From NCBI RefSeq assembly GCF_022690765.1, contig NZ_JALCZA010000014.1, forward strand, positions 1 through 64,000: DNA of 64,000 nt, written 5' to 3'. Position 1 is the stretch's first letter; every line of letters begins with the position of its first letter. Made by a program: the position numbers and the translations under genes. Source of the stretch: Anaeromyxobacter oryzisoli. Its GTDB lineage: Bacteria > Myxococcota > Myxococcia > Myxococcales > Anaeromyxobacteraceae. Below, one piece after another: positions 15,975-25,391 of this stretch. Below the pieces are notes generated by a model that did not search any database, was not told the DNA's origin, and saw only the letters and a list, made by a program, of their open reading frames with translations.

Positions 15975-18470
15975 ATGAAAGGCAACCCTCGCGTGACGAC
16001 ACGATACGCAGTACGAGCCGTGCTCGCTGCCGCAGCTCTCCTCGCCTCCCTCTCGGCGTGCTCGTCGGGCCAGAGCTCGCCGACCAACACCACGGCGTCG
16101 GCGCTCCAGATCGCGCCCGCGACCATCGAGGCCGCGCCCGGCGAGACCGTGCACTTCAACGCAACGCTCGCCGGAGTCCCGAACCAGCAGGTGCAGTGGA
16201 CCGTGCTCGAGTCGGACGGAGGCACGATCGACGCGACGGGCACCTACGTCGCCCCCGACGCGGAGGGGACCTATCACGTGACCGCGGTGCTCAGCGCGCC
16301 CGCCGCGAGCGCCGCCCAGAGCACCGCCCTGGCGACCGGCACGATCAGCGCGCCGGTCTCGAGCACGACGACCGCGAAGATCAACGTGAAGGGGAACGTC
16401 CGCGTCGCCGTGACCCCGCTCACGGCGAGCGTCGCGACGGGCCAGACGCTCTCGTTCAGCGCCGCCGTGACCGGCACGTCCAACAAGGCCGTCACCTGGT
16501 CGGTCACGGAGTCCGGCGGGGGGACCGTGAGCGTGAATGGCACGTACACGGCTCCGGCGACCGCCGGCACCTATCACGTGGTCGCGACGAGCGTGGCGGA
16601 TCCGACGCAGTCCGGGACCGCGGTCGTCACGGTGACCGACCCGCCGGGCGCGCCAGCTCCCGCGCCAGCCCCCGCGCCGGCCCCCGCGCCGGTGGCGGTC
16701 TCGGTGTCGCCGGCGACCGCGTCGGTGATCGAGGGGAACACCGTCCAGCTCGGCGCGACCGTGACCGGCTCCACCAACACCGCCGTCACGTGGTCGGTCA
16801 CCGAGTCGGGAGGCGGGACCGTGAGCGCCACCGGTCTCTACACGGCGCCGCTCCTCGTCGGCACGTTCCACGTGGTGGCCACCAGCGCGGCCGATTCATC
16901 GCAGTCGGCCACCGCGACGATCACGGTCACGGCGACGCCGTCGACCACCTCGCCGACCCCGACGCTGCCGCCGGGCGTCGTCCCCGCCTTCCCCGGCGCC
17001 GAGGGCGGCGGCGCGGCGGTCACGGGAGGCCGGGGCGGCAAGGTGATCAAGGTCACGAACCTGAACGACTCCGGCGCGGGCTCCTTGCGTGATTGCGTGC
17101 AGACCCAGAGCGGCCCGCGCACCTGCGTCTTCGCCGTGGGCGGCCGCATCAACCTGCTCTCGACCATGCACGTCTACAACCCGCACCTCACCGTCGCCGG
17201 GCAGACCGCCCCGGGCGGCATCGCCATCTACACCGGGCTCGGGACGCCCGTCTCGGGCTATGGCCTCAAGGCCTTCTCCGTCGAGGCGCCGGACGTGATC
17301 ATTCGCTACGTCCGGATCTGGGGCCAGGCGGTCGTGGGCGAGGGCCCGGCCGCGGCGATCGGCAGCATCGCGGTGATGACCTACGCTCCGAACGTCATCA
17401 TCGATCACGTCACGGCGCTCTGGCAGACCGGGTTCACCTTCGGCGGTGACGTGGGCACGGCCACGAAGCCGGGTGCGAACTACACGGTCCAGTGGTCGAT
17501 CGGCGGCGAGAACATCTACAACAGCTCCATCTATCCGAACGGCCAGTCCACCCCCCTCCTCTTCCTGGCAGGCGGCTCGACCCACTACGATCCGGCCGGC
17601 GTCACGGACGTGGATTATCACCACAACCTCTTCGTGAACGCCTCGCATCGCTTCCCGGCGCTCTCGGTCGCCACCGGGCGCTTCATCAACAACGCCGTGT
17701 TCAACTGGCGACGCGCCTCCTACGAGGACGTGGGAGACTCGACCGGGACCGTCGGGCTGGTCGACTTCATCGGCAACGACTACAAGGCCGGCAACATGCC
17801 GAAGTCCTCCGGCGTCGCCGGCTACCGGGAGATCATGGCCAACCGCGCCAACTCGGTGCCGGACGTGAGCCTGTTCGTCTCGGGGAACCAGTCGAACTGG
17901 ACCGGATGGGACGTGACCCCGGGCGACCGGGGCGCCGTGCCGGCCGGCTCCTCGGATGCGTTCCAGTGGTCGAAGCTCACCGCGGGCAGCACCGTCTACC
18001 AGGGCGCGGCGTCCTCGGGGCTGCTCCCGCTCCCGACCTCGTTCCAGCGGAAGCCCTGGGCGCGTCTCCCCGCGCCGGCGAGCCACATCGACATCTCGGT
18101 GGACAGCGTGACGAGCCTGCCCTCGCTCCTGACGGCCCAAGGCGGCGCGGGCGCGTCCCGTTTCCTGAACTGCGACGGAACGTGGACGAACCTCCGCGAC
18201 AGCGCCGAGACGCGCATCATCGGCTCGTACCTCAACGGCAGCCCGACGCCGCCCAGCACCGTCGCGAGCTACGCCAACTACGCCTCCTCGGCCAGCGTCT
18301 CGAACCTCCCCGTCCTCACCCCGCGCACGCCCTGCACCGACACGGACGGCGACGGGATGCCCGACGTCTACGAGACCGCCCACGGGCTGAACCCGACCGA
18401 CCCCACCGATGGGCCCCGGGTCCAGGCCGACGGCTTCACCAACCTCGAGCATTACCTCGACGGTCAGTAA
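15975..18470 (+). CDS. lipoprotein with three Ig-like domains and a pectate-lyase-type beta-helix
   Basis: An 831-residue surface protein. It starts with a lipoprotein signal ending LLASLSAC near residue 28. Three Ig-like (BIG-type) repeats follow (about 42-125, 145-220 and 240-320), each with a WSVTESGGGTVS-type strand; a Pro-Ala linker separates the second and third. From residue 339 the protein is a secreted right-handed beta-helix of the pectate-lyase superfamily: FPGAEGGGAAVTGGRGGK, VTNLNDSGAGSLRDC, VAGQTAPGGIAIY, IIRYVRIWGQ and the HHNLFVNASHR turn. The C-terminus has DTDGDGMPDVYE, a calcium-binding thrombospondin-3-like motif. Such lyases cleave uronic-acid-containing polymers. The context suggests trimming or release of the locus's own polysaccharide, but the substrate is unknown. 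The lyase part is duplicated at 25575-27056. Confidence 0.88.
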   Translation: MKGNPRVTTRYAVRAVLAAAALLASLSACSSGQSSPTNTTASALQIAPATIEAAPGETVHFNATLAGVPNQQVQWTVLESDGGTIDATGTYVAPDAEGTYHVTAVLSAPAASAAQSTALATGTISAPVSSTTTAKINVKGNVRVAVTPLTASVATGQTLSFSAAVTGTSNKAVTWSVTESGGGTVSVNGTYTAPATAGTYHVVATSVADPTQSGTAVVTVTDPPGAPAPAPAPAPAPAPVAVSVSPATASVIEGNTVQLGATVTGSTNTAVTWSVTESGGGTVSATGLYTAPLLVGTFHVVATSAADSSQSATATITVTATPSTTSPTPTLPPGVVPAFPGAEGGGAAVTGGRGGKVIKVTNLNDSGAGSLRDCVQTQSGPRTCVFAVGGRINLLSTMHVYNPHLTVAGQTAPGGIAIYTGLGTPVSGYGLKAFSVEAPDVIIRYVRIWGQAVVGEGPAAAIGSIAVMTYAPNVIIDHVTALWQTGFTFGGDVGTATKPGANYTVQWSIGGENIYNSSIYPNGQSTPLLFLAGGSTHYDPAGVTDVDYHHNLFVNASHRFPALSVATGRFINNAVFNWRRASYEDVGDSTGTVGLVDFIGNDYKAGNMPKSSGVAGYREIMANRANSVPDVSLFVSGNQSNWTGWDVTPGDRGAVPAGSSDAFQWSKLTAGSTVYQGAASSGLLPLPTSFQRKPWARLPAPASHIDISVDSVTSLPSLLTAQGGAGASRFLNCDGTWTNLRDSAETRIIGSYLNGSPTPPSTVASYANYASSASVSNLPVLTPRTPCTDTDGDGMPDVYETAHGLNPTDPTDGPRVQADGFTNLEHYLDGQ
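16989..18470 (+). repeat. copy 1 of a 1,482-bp dispersed direct repeat (lyase domain)
   Basis: Codons from FPGAEGG to the stop are collinear, without insertion or deletion, with 25575-27056 (constant offset 8,586 nt). A 165-nt stretch at 18201-18365 is identical to 26787-26951. The repeat begins at the domain boundary: the Ig-like part of this gene is not in the second copy. Confidence 0.9.
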
Positions 18471-18491
18471 CACAGCCTCAAGCTGGTCAGC

Positions 18492-18535
18492 GCCGCAGCG
18501 CGCCGGGATGCCCCGACGCGCTGCGGCCTTCTTCT
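18492..18535. terminator. rho-independent terminator
   Basis: A perfect 11-bp stem GCCGCAGCGCG / CGCGCTGCGGC (18492-18502 with 18517-18527), with a further CGGG/CCCG pairing in the loop, is followed by CTTCTTCT. It lies between the convergent lyase and GT2 genes and would stop plus-strand transcription; the stem may also serve the minus strand. Confidence 0.75.
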
Positions 18536-18563
18536 ACGCTGCCGGCTTCGCGACGCTCGGGGT

Positions 18564-19427
18564 TCACCGATCCATGAGCTCGACGACGGTCCTCAGCGTG
18601 CGGTGCGAGCGCGCGAGCCACGCGCAGCGCACCATCTGGGCGATCATCCGTCCGTAGCTGCGTCGCGCCCAGTGCTGCTTCGCCTCGCACCACGCCGCGG
18701 CCGCGCGCACGGCGCGCCACTCCCGGGATCCGGGCCGGAAGTGCTTCCGGATGGCGGCTTCCATGCAGCCCCGCATCCACCGAGAGTCCTTGTGCGCTTG
18801 ACGCGGGTGCGTGCGGTACACGCCGACCGCGCCGGGGAGGTAGGAGAAGACGCCGCACTTGCTGGCGCGGAGCCAGTAGTCCCAGTCCTCCGATCCGCGC
18901 AGGCCCTCGTCGAACTTCCCCACCTTCGCCACGAGCCTCGCCCTGATGAGGGGTGACCAGACCGCGAACCAGTTCCGGTAGACGAGCAGCTCCTGCATCG
19001 GGATCGGCGGAGGGCGCCGGCAGTTCAGGAACGTCGGCTTCAGGTGGTCGTCGCCGAGGTAGTGGTCGGAGTACACCAGGTCGCACTCAGGGTGGTGGAG
19101 CAAGAACGTCAGCTGCCGCTCGATCTTGTCCGGCAAGAACGCGTCGTCCGCGTCGAGGAAGCAGAGATACTCGCCCTGCGCGACGGCGATCCCCGCGTTG
19201 CGCGCCGCGCTGACGCCTGCGTTGACCTGGTGAACGACCCGGACGCGATCGTCGCCGGCCGCCAGCTCGTCCGCGAGCGCGCCCGTCCCGTCCGACGATC
19301 CGTCGTCCACGACGATGACCTCGAGGTTCCGCCAGGTCTGCCGCAGCACGCTCGCCAGGGCCTCCGCGAGGAACGCGGCGGCGTCGTACGCCGGGATGAC
19401 CACGGAGACGAGCGGAGGGGTCGGCAC
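18564..19427 (-). CDS. GT2-type glycosyltransferase
   Basis: A 287-residue GT-A inverting glycosyltransferase of family 2. It has VSVVIPAYDAAAFLAEALAS at the start, VIVVDDGSSDGT for nucleotide binding, and the metal-binding CFLDADD (DXD) near residue 95; GSEDWDYWLRASK supplies the ED catalytic motif. It adds one sugar from an NDP-sugar to the lipid-linked unit. A GTG at 19427, 8 nt after the stop of the flippase gene and next to GGCGGATAG, is the start; the longer upstream frame is the shadow of the flippase. It forms a two-gene minus-strand unit with that flippase and ends at the terminator shared with the first lyase gene. Confidence 0.9.
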   Translation of the reverse strand: MPTPPLVSVVIPAYDAAAFLAEALASVLRQTWRNLEVIVVDDGSSDGTGALADELAAGDDRVRVVHQVNAGVSAARNAGIAVAQGEYLCFLDADDAFLPDKIERQLTFLLHHPECDLVYSDHYLGDDHLKPTFLNCRRPPPIPMQELLVYRNWFAVWSPLIRARLVAKVGKFDEGLRGSEDWDYWLRASKCGVFSYLPGAVGVYRTHPRQAHKDSRWMRGCMEAAIRKHFRPGSREWRAVRAAAAWCEAKQHWARRSYGRMIAQMVRCAWLARSHRTLRTVVELMDR

Positions 19428-19435
19428 GATCTCGC

Positions 19436-20983
19436 CTATCCGCCCGCGAGGCGGGCGCGCAACGCTTCGAGGACGCCGCCGCGGCGCGCGTGGTGCAGCG
19501 AGTACGCGAGCCAGGCCCCGAGGGCCGCCGCCATGACGAGCGGCGATCTCGTCGGGCTCGCCCCGGCGACGGACAGGGCGCCGACGAGCACCACCCCGAG
19601 GGCGAGCCGGCGGAGGTGTCTCCGCTCCAGGTGGAGCCCGTAACGGAGCCGGTACGCGCCGAGCGTGAGCGCGAGGTGGAGCGCGACGCCGGCCAGGTAG
19701 CCGGCGACGACCGCGAGGGGGCCGAGGCGGCGCATCAGGAGGAGCGCGACGCTCCACCGGGCAGCCGCGTAGACGAGGTTGAGCGCCAGCCAAAGCACCC
19801 GGTCGCCCCGGGCGAGCATCGGGGCGCCGATCACCCACACGAAGGCGAGCAGCAGGTCCGCCGCGAGGATCCACGGGAAGAACGCGGCGCCGGACGCGAA
19901 CTGGCTCGAGTAGAGGACGGAGAGCGCGGTGGCGCCGAGCAGGCCGAGCAGCCCGAGCGCCGAGGTGCCCAGGGGGACGACCACGTCCAGGATCGCGTCG
20001 ATCGACGCGGAGACGTCCCGGCGCTCCGTCTTCGGGGCGATCTTCGCGAGGGAGACGCTCCCGATGCTCGCGAGGACGATCCCCTGCAGCAGCGCCGAGA
20101 GGACGTAGGGCGCCTGCAGCAGCCCGTTGGCCGCGGGGCCCGCCACCCGGATGACATGGGCCCGGACGGCGGCGTCGCTGAACGCCTGCGCGAACCCGCT
20201 CAGCACCGACACGACGCCGAACGACGCCAGCAGCGAGAGCACCTTCGGCTCGAGCCGCACGGCCAGCGGGGGGTAGCCGAGCGCCCGGCACCGCCCCCCG
20301 AGCAGGACGGCGACCAGCGCCGCCAGCGCGAAGTACTGGATCGCCGCGCCGATGAACCCGAACAGCCAGACGACCGGGACGGCCACGGCGGTCGCCGCCA
20401 GGACCGCCAGGCTTCGCCGCATCGCGAGCCCGCGGACGTCGAGGACGCCCTGGAGGACGGCGAGGTAGTTGTTCTTCAGCGCGTCGACGGGGATGGCGGC
20501 GACGAAGATCGCCGCGGCCGCGACGGTCTCGGGCCGCCGCGCCAGGCCCACGAGCGGCAGGAACCGCCCGGACGCGAGCAGCCCCAGCATCAGGGCCACC
20601 GCCGCCGCGGCGAGGCAGAGCACGAGCCCGTTCGCGCTCGCGAGCTGGGCCCGGCGCTCCTCGAGCGAGGCATGCTTGGCCACGTTCCGGGCGAGGCCGA
20701 CGCCCATCCCGAACATGACCAGCGTCGAGGCCACGGCGATCACCGCCGCGATCTGCGCGATCTCGCCGAACGCGGCCGGGCCGAGCCTCGTGGCGACGAC
20801 CTTGTTGCGGATCACGCCCGTGAGGGCCAGGACGAGCTGCATCGCCGCGAACTGGCTCAGGATCGAGAGCATCCCGGCTTCGTCTCGACGCCGCGCGGTG
20901 ACGGCGGGGCCCGGCGCCGCGCCGCGGTCCCGATCGGCAGGGGATCCGCTGGCGGACTCCGTGACTCCCGTTTCGACGGGCAA
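19436..20983 (-). CDS. Wzx-type oligosaccharide flippase
   Basis: A 515-residue polytopic membrane protein of the MATE/Wzx (polysaccharide transport) superfamily, with about 14 hydrophobic segments. The first, after a soluble N-terminal tail of about 38 residues, contains the typical SILSQFAAMQLVLALTGVIRNKVVATRLGPAAFGEIAQ pattern (two parts: membrane segment, then RLGPAAFGE). It would move undecaprenyl-linked repeat units across the inner membrane for the Wzy-like polymerase. The C-terminal 80 residues are Arg-rich between further helices. It is followed after 8 nt by the GT2 gene and diverges from the GT4 gene at 21322. A second flippase lies at 32385-33671. Confidence 0.87.
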   Translation of the reverse strand: MPVETGVTESASGSPADRDRGAAPGPAVTARRRDEAGMLSILSQFAAMQLVLALTGVIRNKVVATRLGPAAFGEIAQIAAVIAVASTLVMFGMGVGLARNVAKHASLEERRAQLASANGLVLCLAAAAVALMLGLLASGRFLPLVGLARRPETVAAAAIFVAAIPVDALKNNYLAVLQGVLDVRGLAMRRSLAVLAATAVAVPVVWLFGFIGAAIQYFALAALVAVLLGGRCRALGYPPLAVRLEPKVLSLLASFGVVSVLSGFAQAFSDAAVRAHVIRVAGPAANGLLQAPYVLSALLQGIVLASIGSVSLAKIAPKTERRDVSASIDAILDVVVPLGTSALGLLGLLGATALSVLYSSQFASGAAFFPWILAADLLLAFVWVIGAPMLARGDRVLWLALNLVYAAARWSVALLLMRRLGPLAVVAGYLAGVALHLALTLGAYRLRYGLHLERRHLRRLALGVVLVGALSVAGASPTRSPLVMAAALGAWLAYSLHHARRGGVLEALRARLAGG

Positions 20984-21321
20984 GCAGCTCTCCCTCTCGC
21001 GCGCGGGCGGCGATCACGCACCGACGGCGCCGGCCCCCGGAGACGGCGTATCCCCGCGCCAACTTCGCCGACGCGATGCCCGTGCGCAACGCTCTCCCAG
21101 GGGAGCGCCACCCGCGCGGCGTCGCCGGACCGAGCCGTCACCCCGAGGGTGCCCCCCGAGCTTCCGTCGTCGACGACCGCGCGCACATCGTCTGGTCGGG
21201 CGCCGGGAGCATCGGGACGAGGCCTGGCCACGACGAGTCGTGGGCCCGTCGGGGCGGTACGCGCCGCGCCGGGGCATCCCTATTCCTCGCTCGGGCGTTC
21301 GACGGTTTCGCGCCCGAGCCC

Positions 21322-22464
21322 ATGCGGATCCTGATTATCGTGAGGGGGTTGAACCTCGGGGGGTGCGAACGCCAGGTCACCGCGCTCGCCCGCGGCCTCC
21401 GGCGGAACGGCCACCACGTCGCGGTGGCCGTGTTCTACGGGGGCGGGGTGTTCGAGGACGAGCTGCGCGCGGACGGCATCGCGGTGCACGATCTGTCGAA
21501 GCGTGGCCGCTGGGACACGGTCCCCGTGCTGGCGAGGCTCGTCCGCTTGATCCGCTCCGAGCGCCCCGACGTCGTGGACGCGTACATGGGGCTCGCCAAC
21601 CTGTTCGCCGCGCTCGCGAAGCCGCTCTGTCCGCCGGTGCCGGTCGTCTGGGGGATCCGCACCGCCATCGGCGACGTGAGCTCGTACGGCTGGGCGACCT
21701 GGGCCGGGACGTGGCTGGAGCGGCTCGCGTCGCCGCTGGCGGACGCGATCGTCACGAACTCGCACGCGGCCCGGGAGCGCGCCGTCGCGATGGGGATGGA
21801 CGCGCGCAAGATCGTCGTCATCCCGAACGGGATCGACTGCGAGCGCTTCAGGTTCGACCTCGAGGCGCGCGCGCGCCTCCGCGCCGAGTGGGGAGTTCAC
21901 GGGGACGCGCCGCTCGTCGGGATCGTGGCCCGGCTCGATCCAGTCAAGGGGCACGCCGTCTTCCTCCGGGCCGCCGCCCGCCTGGCGCGCTCGCACGAGG
22001 GGATCCGCTTCGTGTGCATCGGCGACGGCGACCCGTCCTACCGGGATCGGCTGCGCGGGCTGGCCGAGGAGCTGGGGATCTCGTCGTGCCTCTCGTGGGC
22101 CGGGAGTCGCAGGGTCACGCGCGAGGTGTACAGCGCGCTGGACGTCGCGGTGCTCTCCTCCGGCGCCGGCGAGAGCTTCCCGAACACCCTGGGCGAGGCG
22201 ATGGCGTGCGGCAGGCCCTGCGTCGTGACGGACACGGGAGACGTGCGAAGCATCGTGGGCGACACCGCGGCGGTGGTCCCCCCGGGAGACGACGCCGCGC
22301 TGGCGCGGGGGATCGCCGGCGCGCTGGAGCGAAGTGGGGCGGACGGCGGCTCGATGTCGGCGGCGACCCGGGCGCGCATCGAGGCGCACTACTCCGTGGA
22401 CCTCCTCGTGCGGCGAACGGAGGCGTTCCTGGATCGGGTGCGTCGGCGCGCCTGGGTCGGGTGA
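21322..22464 (+). CDS. GT4-type glycosyltransferase
   Basis: A 380-residue GT-B glycosyltransferase. The start MRILIIVRGLNLGGCERQV gives the usual first strand and Gly-rich loop. A YMGLANLFAALAKP segment, VVIPNGIDCERFRF, the donor-site GIVARLDPVKGHAVFLRAAA and SSGAGESFPNTLGEAMACGRP (EX7E) follow. It is clearly related to the protein at 14347-15567, sharing order and wording of these blocks. The ATG at 21322 is chosen because it begins exactly at the domain; the frame is open for another 82 codons upstream but with no family similarity I recognise. It overlaps the next frame by GTGA at 22461. Confidence 0.88.
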   Translation: MRILIIVRGLNLGGCERQVTALARGLRRNGHHVAVAVFYGGGVFEDELRADGIAVHDLSKRGRWDTVPVLARLVRLIRSERPDVVDAYMGLANLFAALAKPLCPPVPVVWGIRTAIGDVSSYGWATWAGTWLERLASPLADAIVTNSHAARERAVAMGMDARKIVVIPNGIDCERFRFDLEARARLRAEWGVHGDAPLVGIVARLDPVKGHAVFLRAAARLARSHEGIRFVCIGDGDPSYRDRLRGLAEELGISSCLSWAGSRRVTREVYSALDVAVLSSGAGESFPNTLGEAMACGRPCVVTDTGDVRSIVGDTAAVVPPGDDAALARGIAGALERSGADGGSMSAATRARIEAHYSVDLLVRRTEAFLDRVRRRAWVG

Positions 22465-22607
22465 GCGGGGACCACGATGAGGATCGCCCGGCCTCCCTGG
22501 TCACCTCGCCTCGCCTGCTCCGCGCCGAGCTGGAGCGGTTCGCGCGGCGCATGGGCGACCGGCTCGACCCCCGCGGCCACGACGTCGGCGCTCGCCGCGG
22601 AGGAAGG

Positions 22608-23951
22608 ATGCGCCGGGAGAAGCCGGGGATGACGCTGCGCGACGACATCGTCCGGGCGGGGCTGCGGCTGCTCCGGTCGTCCGGTCGATACTGCGACCAG
22701 CTCCTGCGGGGGCCGGAGCCGCCGACGGCGACCCTGGAGCGGCTCCTCGCCCACGCGGCGCGGAGCGTCCCGTACTACCGGGAGCGCCTGAGCCTCGACG
22801 GCGACCTGCTGGCGCAGTTCAAGCGGTTGCCACCGCTCACCAAGGACCAGATCCGGGTCCACTTCGAGGACCTCAAGTCGGAGGATCTCGGGCGCCGGCG
22901 CTGGGTCACGAACAGCTCCGGCGGCTCCACGGGCCGACCGATCACGCTCGTCCAGGACCGCGACGCGTACGACTGGCGCCGCGCCACCGTGCACTACTAC
23001 TTCAGGCGCTTCCTCGACGCCGACGACGTCATGGACCCGAAGGTCGTCCTCTGGGGATCGGAGCGAGACATCTTCCGGCAGCGGGATCCGAAGCGCCGCC
23101 TCTACGACTGGGCGACCCGGACCACGTTCCTCAACTCGTTCCGGATGAGCGACGCCCGGATGGCGGACTACGTGGCGGCGATCGACGCGGCGCGTCCCGC
23201 GTACGTGCAGGGCTACGCCGGGTCCCTCTACGAGCTGGCGCGCTTCGCGACCGCGAAGGGGCTCGGGATCCGTCCCCCCCGGTTCGTCCAGTCCGCGGCG
23301 GAGGCGCTGAGGCCGCACATGCGCGAGGTCGTGGAGCGGGCGTTCGGCTGCCGCGCCTACGACTTCTACGGCTCTCGCGAGGTCGGCCCGATCGCGGGCG
23401 AGGCGAGCGACGGCAAGCTGTACGTGTTCGACTTCCACAACCACGTCGAGATCGTGGACGCGCGCGGGGAGCCGGTGCCACCGGGGGGCGAGGGGCGCGT
23501 GCTCGTGACGACCCTGCACACCTACTCGATGCCGCTCCTCCGCTACGACATCGGGGACACCGCGGTGAGGTCGCGGCAGCCCGGCGCGCTCTTCGAGCTG
23601 CCGACGCTCGACCGGGTCACCGGCCGGGTCACCGACCACTTCGTCACCGCCACGGGCGAGCTCGTCCACGGCGAGTACCTGACGCACCTGTTCTACTTCC
23701 AGGACTGGCTCAAGGAGTTCCAGGTCCTCCAGACCGAGGTCGACCGCGTCGAGATCTGGTTCGTCCCGGTCCCCGGCACGGCGCTGCGGGCACCGGCGCG
23801 CGCGGCGCTGGAGGCCAAGATCCGGCTCGTCCTCGGCGAGCGCTGCCGGATCGCCTGGCGCCCGGTCGACGAGGTTCCCCGCACCCCGCAGGGCAAGCTC
23901 CTCTACACGCGCAGCCTCGTGTCGCGCAAGCCGGAGTGGGATCGCGCATGA
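22608..23951 (+). CDS. CapK/PaaK-like adenylate-forming protein
   Basis: A 447-residue member of the phenylacetate-CoA-ligase-like AMP-binding family that recurs in capsule loci as CapK. Visible motifs are the P-loop-like NSSGGSTGRP near 103-112, YVQGYAGSLYELARF, DFYGSREVGPIAGE, and PLLRYDIGDTA, which matches the family's RYDxGD. Family members adenylate a carboxylate; in polysaccharide loci they are thought to activate or transfer an acyl group, which is inference. The ATG at 22608 follows GGAGGAAGG. A later ATG at 22629 and a GTG at 22461 overlapping the preceding stop are alternatives. It overlaps the DUF362 gene by ATGA, so the two are translationally coupled and probably work together. 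Confidence 0.85.
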   Translation: MRREKPGMTLRDDIVRAGLRLLRSSGRYCDQLLRGPEPPTATLERLLAHAARSVPYYRERLSLDGDLLAQFKRLPPLTKDQIRVHFEDLKSEDLGRRRWVTNSSGGSTGRPITLVQDRDAYDWRRATVHYYFRRFLDADDVMDPKVVLWGSERDIFRQRDPKRRLYDWATRTTFLNSFRMSDARMADYVAAIDAARPAYVQGYAGSLYELARFATAKGLGIRPPRFVQSAAEALRPHMREVVERAFGCRAYDFYGSREVGPIAGEASDGKLYVFDFHNHVEIVDARGEPVPPGGEGRVLVTTLHTYSMPLLRYDIGDTAVRSRQPGALFELPTLDRVTGRVTDHFVTATGELVHGEYLTHLFYFQDWLKEFQVLQTEVDRVEIWFVPVPGTALRAPARAALEAKIRLVLGERCRIAWRPVDEVPRTPQGKLLYTRSLVSRKPEWDRA

Positions 23952-25369
23952 CTCCTGACGTCCACGTCGTCCGCGCCTCGGAGGCGCGATATCCGGCCTT
24001 CCCCTATTCGCGCCACGGCGGGCCCGTGGCCGCCGCGCTCGGGAAGCTCTTCGAGAGCTGGGGCCGGGACCCGGAGAACCCCTTCGGAGACCTCGTGGGG
24101 CCGGGCGCGCGGATCGTCATCAAGCCGAACTGGGTGAGGCACGCGAACCCCCTCGGGTTCGACCTCGACTCCCTCGTGACGCACACGTCCCTCCTCCAGC
24201 TCCTCGTGGAGCACGCCGCGACGGCGCTCGAGGGCGAGGGGACCGTCGTCATCGGCGACGCGCCGGTGCAGGGGTGCGACTTCGCCGAGCTGCGCGCGCG
24301 CTGCCGGATCGACGAGGCGATGGCGGGGCTGCGGCAGCGTCACCCGAAGCTCGATCTGCGCATCTGCGACTGGCGGCTGACGACGCTGGCGCCGCCCGGG
24401 GCCGGGGGCCTCTCCCGGGGCCGGCAGGCGCTCCGCCCCGATCACGACGAGTCCGCGGCGCGCGACTACCGCCTGGTCGATCTCGGCGAGCGCAGCTTCC
24501 TCGAGGACCTCTCCGACCATTCGGATCGGTTCCGGGTGACGATGTACCGCCCCAGCGAGATGCAGCGGCACCACCGCCCGGGCAAGCACGAGTACCTCGT
24601 GCGGAAGGACGTCTTCGGGGCGGATCTGCTCGTCAACGTGCCCAAGATGAAGACGCACATCAAGGCGGGCCTCACCGGCGCGCTCAAGAACCTCGTCGGC
24701 ATCAACGGGCACAAGGAGTTCCTCCCCCATCACATCCGGGGAGCCTACGCCGCCGGCGGCGACTGCTACGCGGAGGGAGGTCGGCTGCAGGAGCTGTATG
24801 ACGCGATGTACGACTTCACCTGGGAGCGCTACGCCGAGCTGTCGTCCCTCGGCCGCACGGCGCTCGACGGCGCGCTCCGGGTCGTGAGCCGCCTCGCGCG
24901 GACGAGCCGCACCGGCGCCGGGAGCTGGAGCGGCAACGAGACGATCTGGCGCACGACGCTCGACCTGAACCGGATCCTGTACTTCAGCCCCGACTCCCCC
25001 GCCCACGTGATCACCATCGTGGACGGGATCGTGGCGGGGCAGGGCGAAGGCCCCCTGACCCCGACGCCACATCCGGCGGGCGTCCTGGTCGGCGGCGAGA
25101 ACCCCGCCCTCGTGGACGCGGTGCTGGCGCGCATGATGGGGTACACGATCGCCCGGATCCCCGCCGTCTATCACGGGCTGTTCCACCGCAACTCGCCGTT
25201 CGCCGTGGCGGAAGGGCTGCGGTTCCCGGTGACGCTCGGGCGGGACCGCGTGTCCCTGGAGGAGGTGCCCGCGCTCGGCTTCGTCCTGCCGAAGAACTGG
25301 GAGCGAGCGGGCTCGCCCGCGGCCCGGGAGGCCCGGCGCTCCGGAGAGGCGCGGAGCCTCCCGAGGTGA
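23948..25369 (+). CDS. DUF362-domain protein
   Basis: A 473-residue protein with the DUF362 core: PGARIVIKPNWVRHANP near 51-67, VIGDAPVQGCDF, and VNVPKMKTHIKAGLTGALKNL near 230-250, which is the most conserved family block, followed by IVDGIVAGQGEGP. Some DUF362 proteins carry ferredoxin-like CxxCxxC clusters; none is present here, where the few cysteines are scattered. The biochemical role of DUF362 is not established, though it is frequent in surface-polysaccharide and cofactor loci. The ATG overlaps the CapK-like stop (ATGA at 23948-23951). It is followed after 22 nt by the second lyase gene. Confidence 0.8.
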   Translation: MTPDVHVVRASEARYPAFPYSRHGGPVAAALGKLFESWGRDPENPFGDLVGPGARIVIKPNWVRHANPLGFDLDSLVTHTSLLQLLVEHAATALEGEGTVVIGDAPVQGCDFAELRARCRIDEAMAGLRQRHPKLDLRICDWRLTTLAPPGAGGLSRGRQALRPDHDESAARDYRLVDLGERSFLEDLSDHSDRFRVTMYRPSEMQRHHRPGKHEYLVRKDVFGADLLVNVPKMKTHIKAGLTGALKNLVGINGHKEFLPHHIRGAYAAGGDCYAEGGRLQELYDAMYDFTWERYAELSSLGRTALDGALRVVSRLARTSRTGAGSWSGNETIWRTTLDLNRILYFSPDSPAHVITIVDGIVAGQGEGPLTPTPHPAGVLVGGENPALVDAVLARMMGYTIARIPAVYHGLFHRNSPFAVAEGLRFPVTLGRDRVSLEEVPALGFVLPKNWERAGSPAAREARRSGEARSLPR

Positions 25370-25391
25370 GCGGCCTCGTTCCCCATCTTCG

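Noticed and set aside
16896-18473. Minus-strand open frame opposite the lyase domain, mirrored at 25011-27038
   Set aside because: Both are antisense to the duplicated lyase domain, so their similarity to each other reflects the duplication and not selection on an antisense gene.
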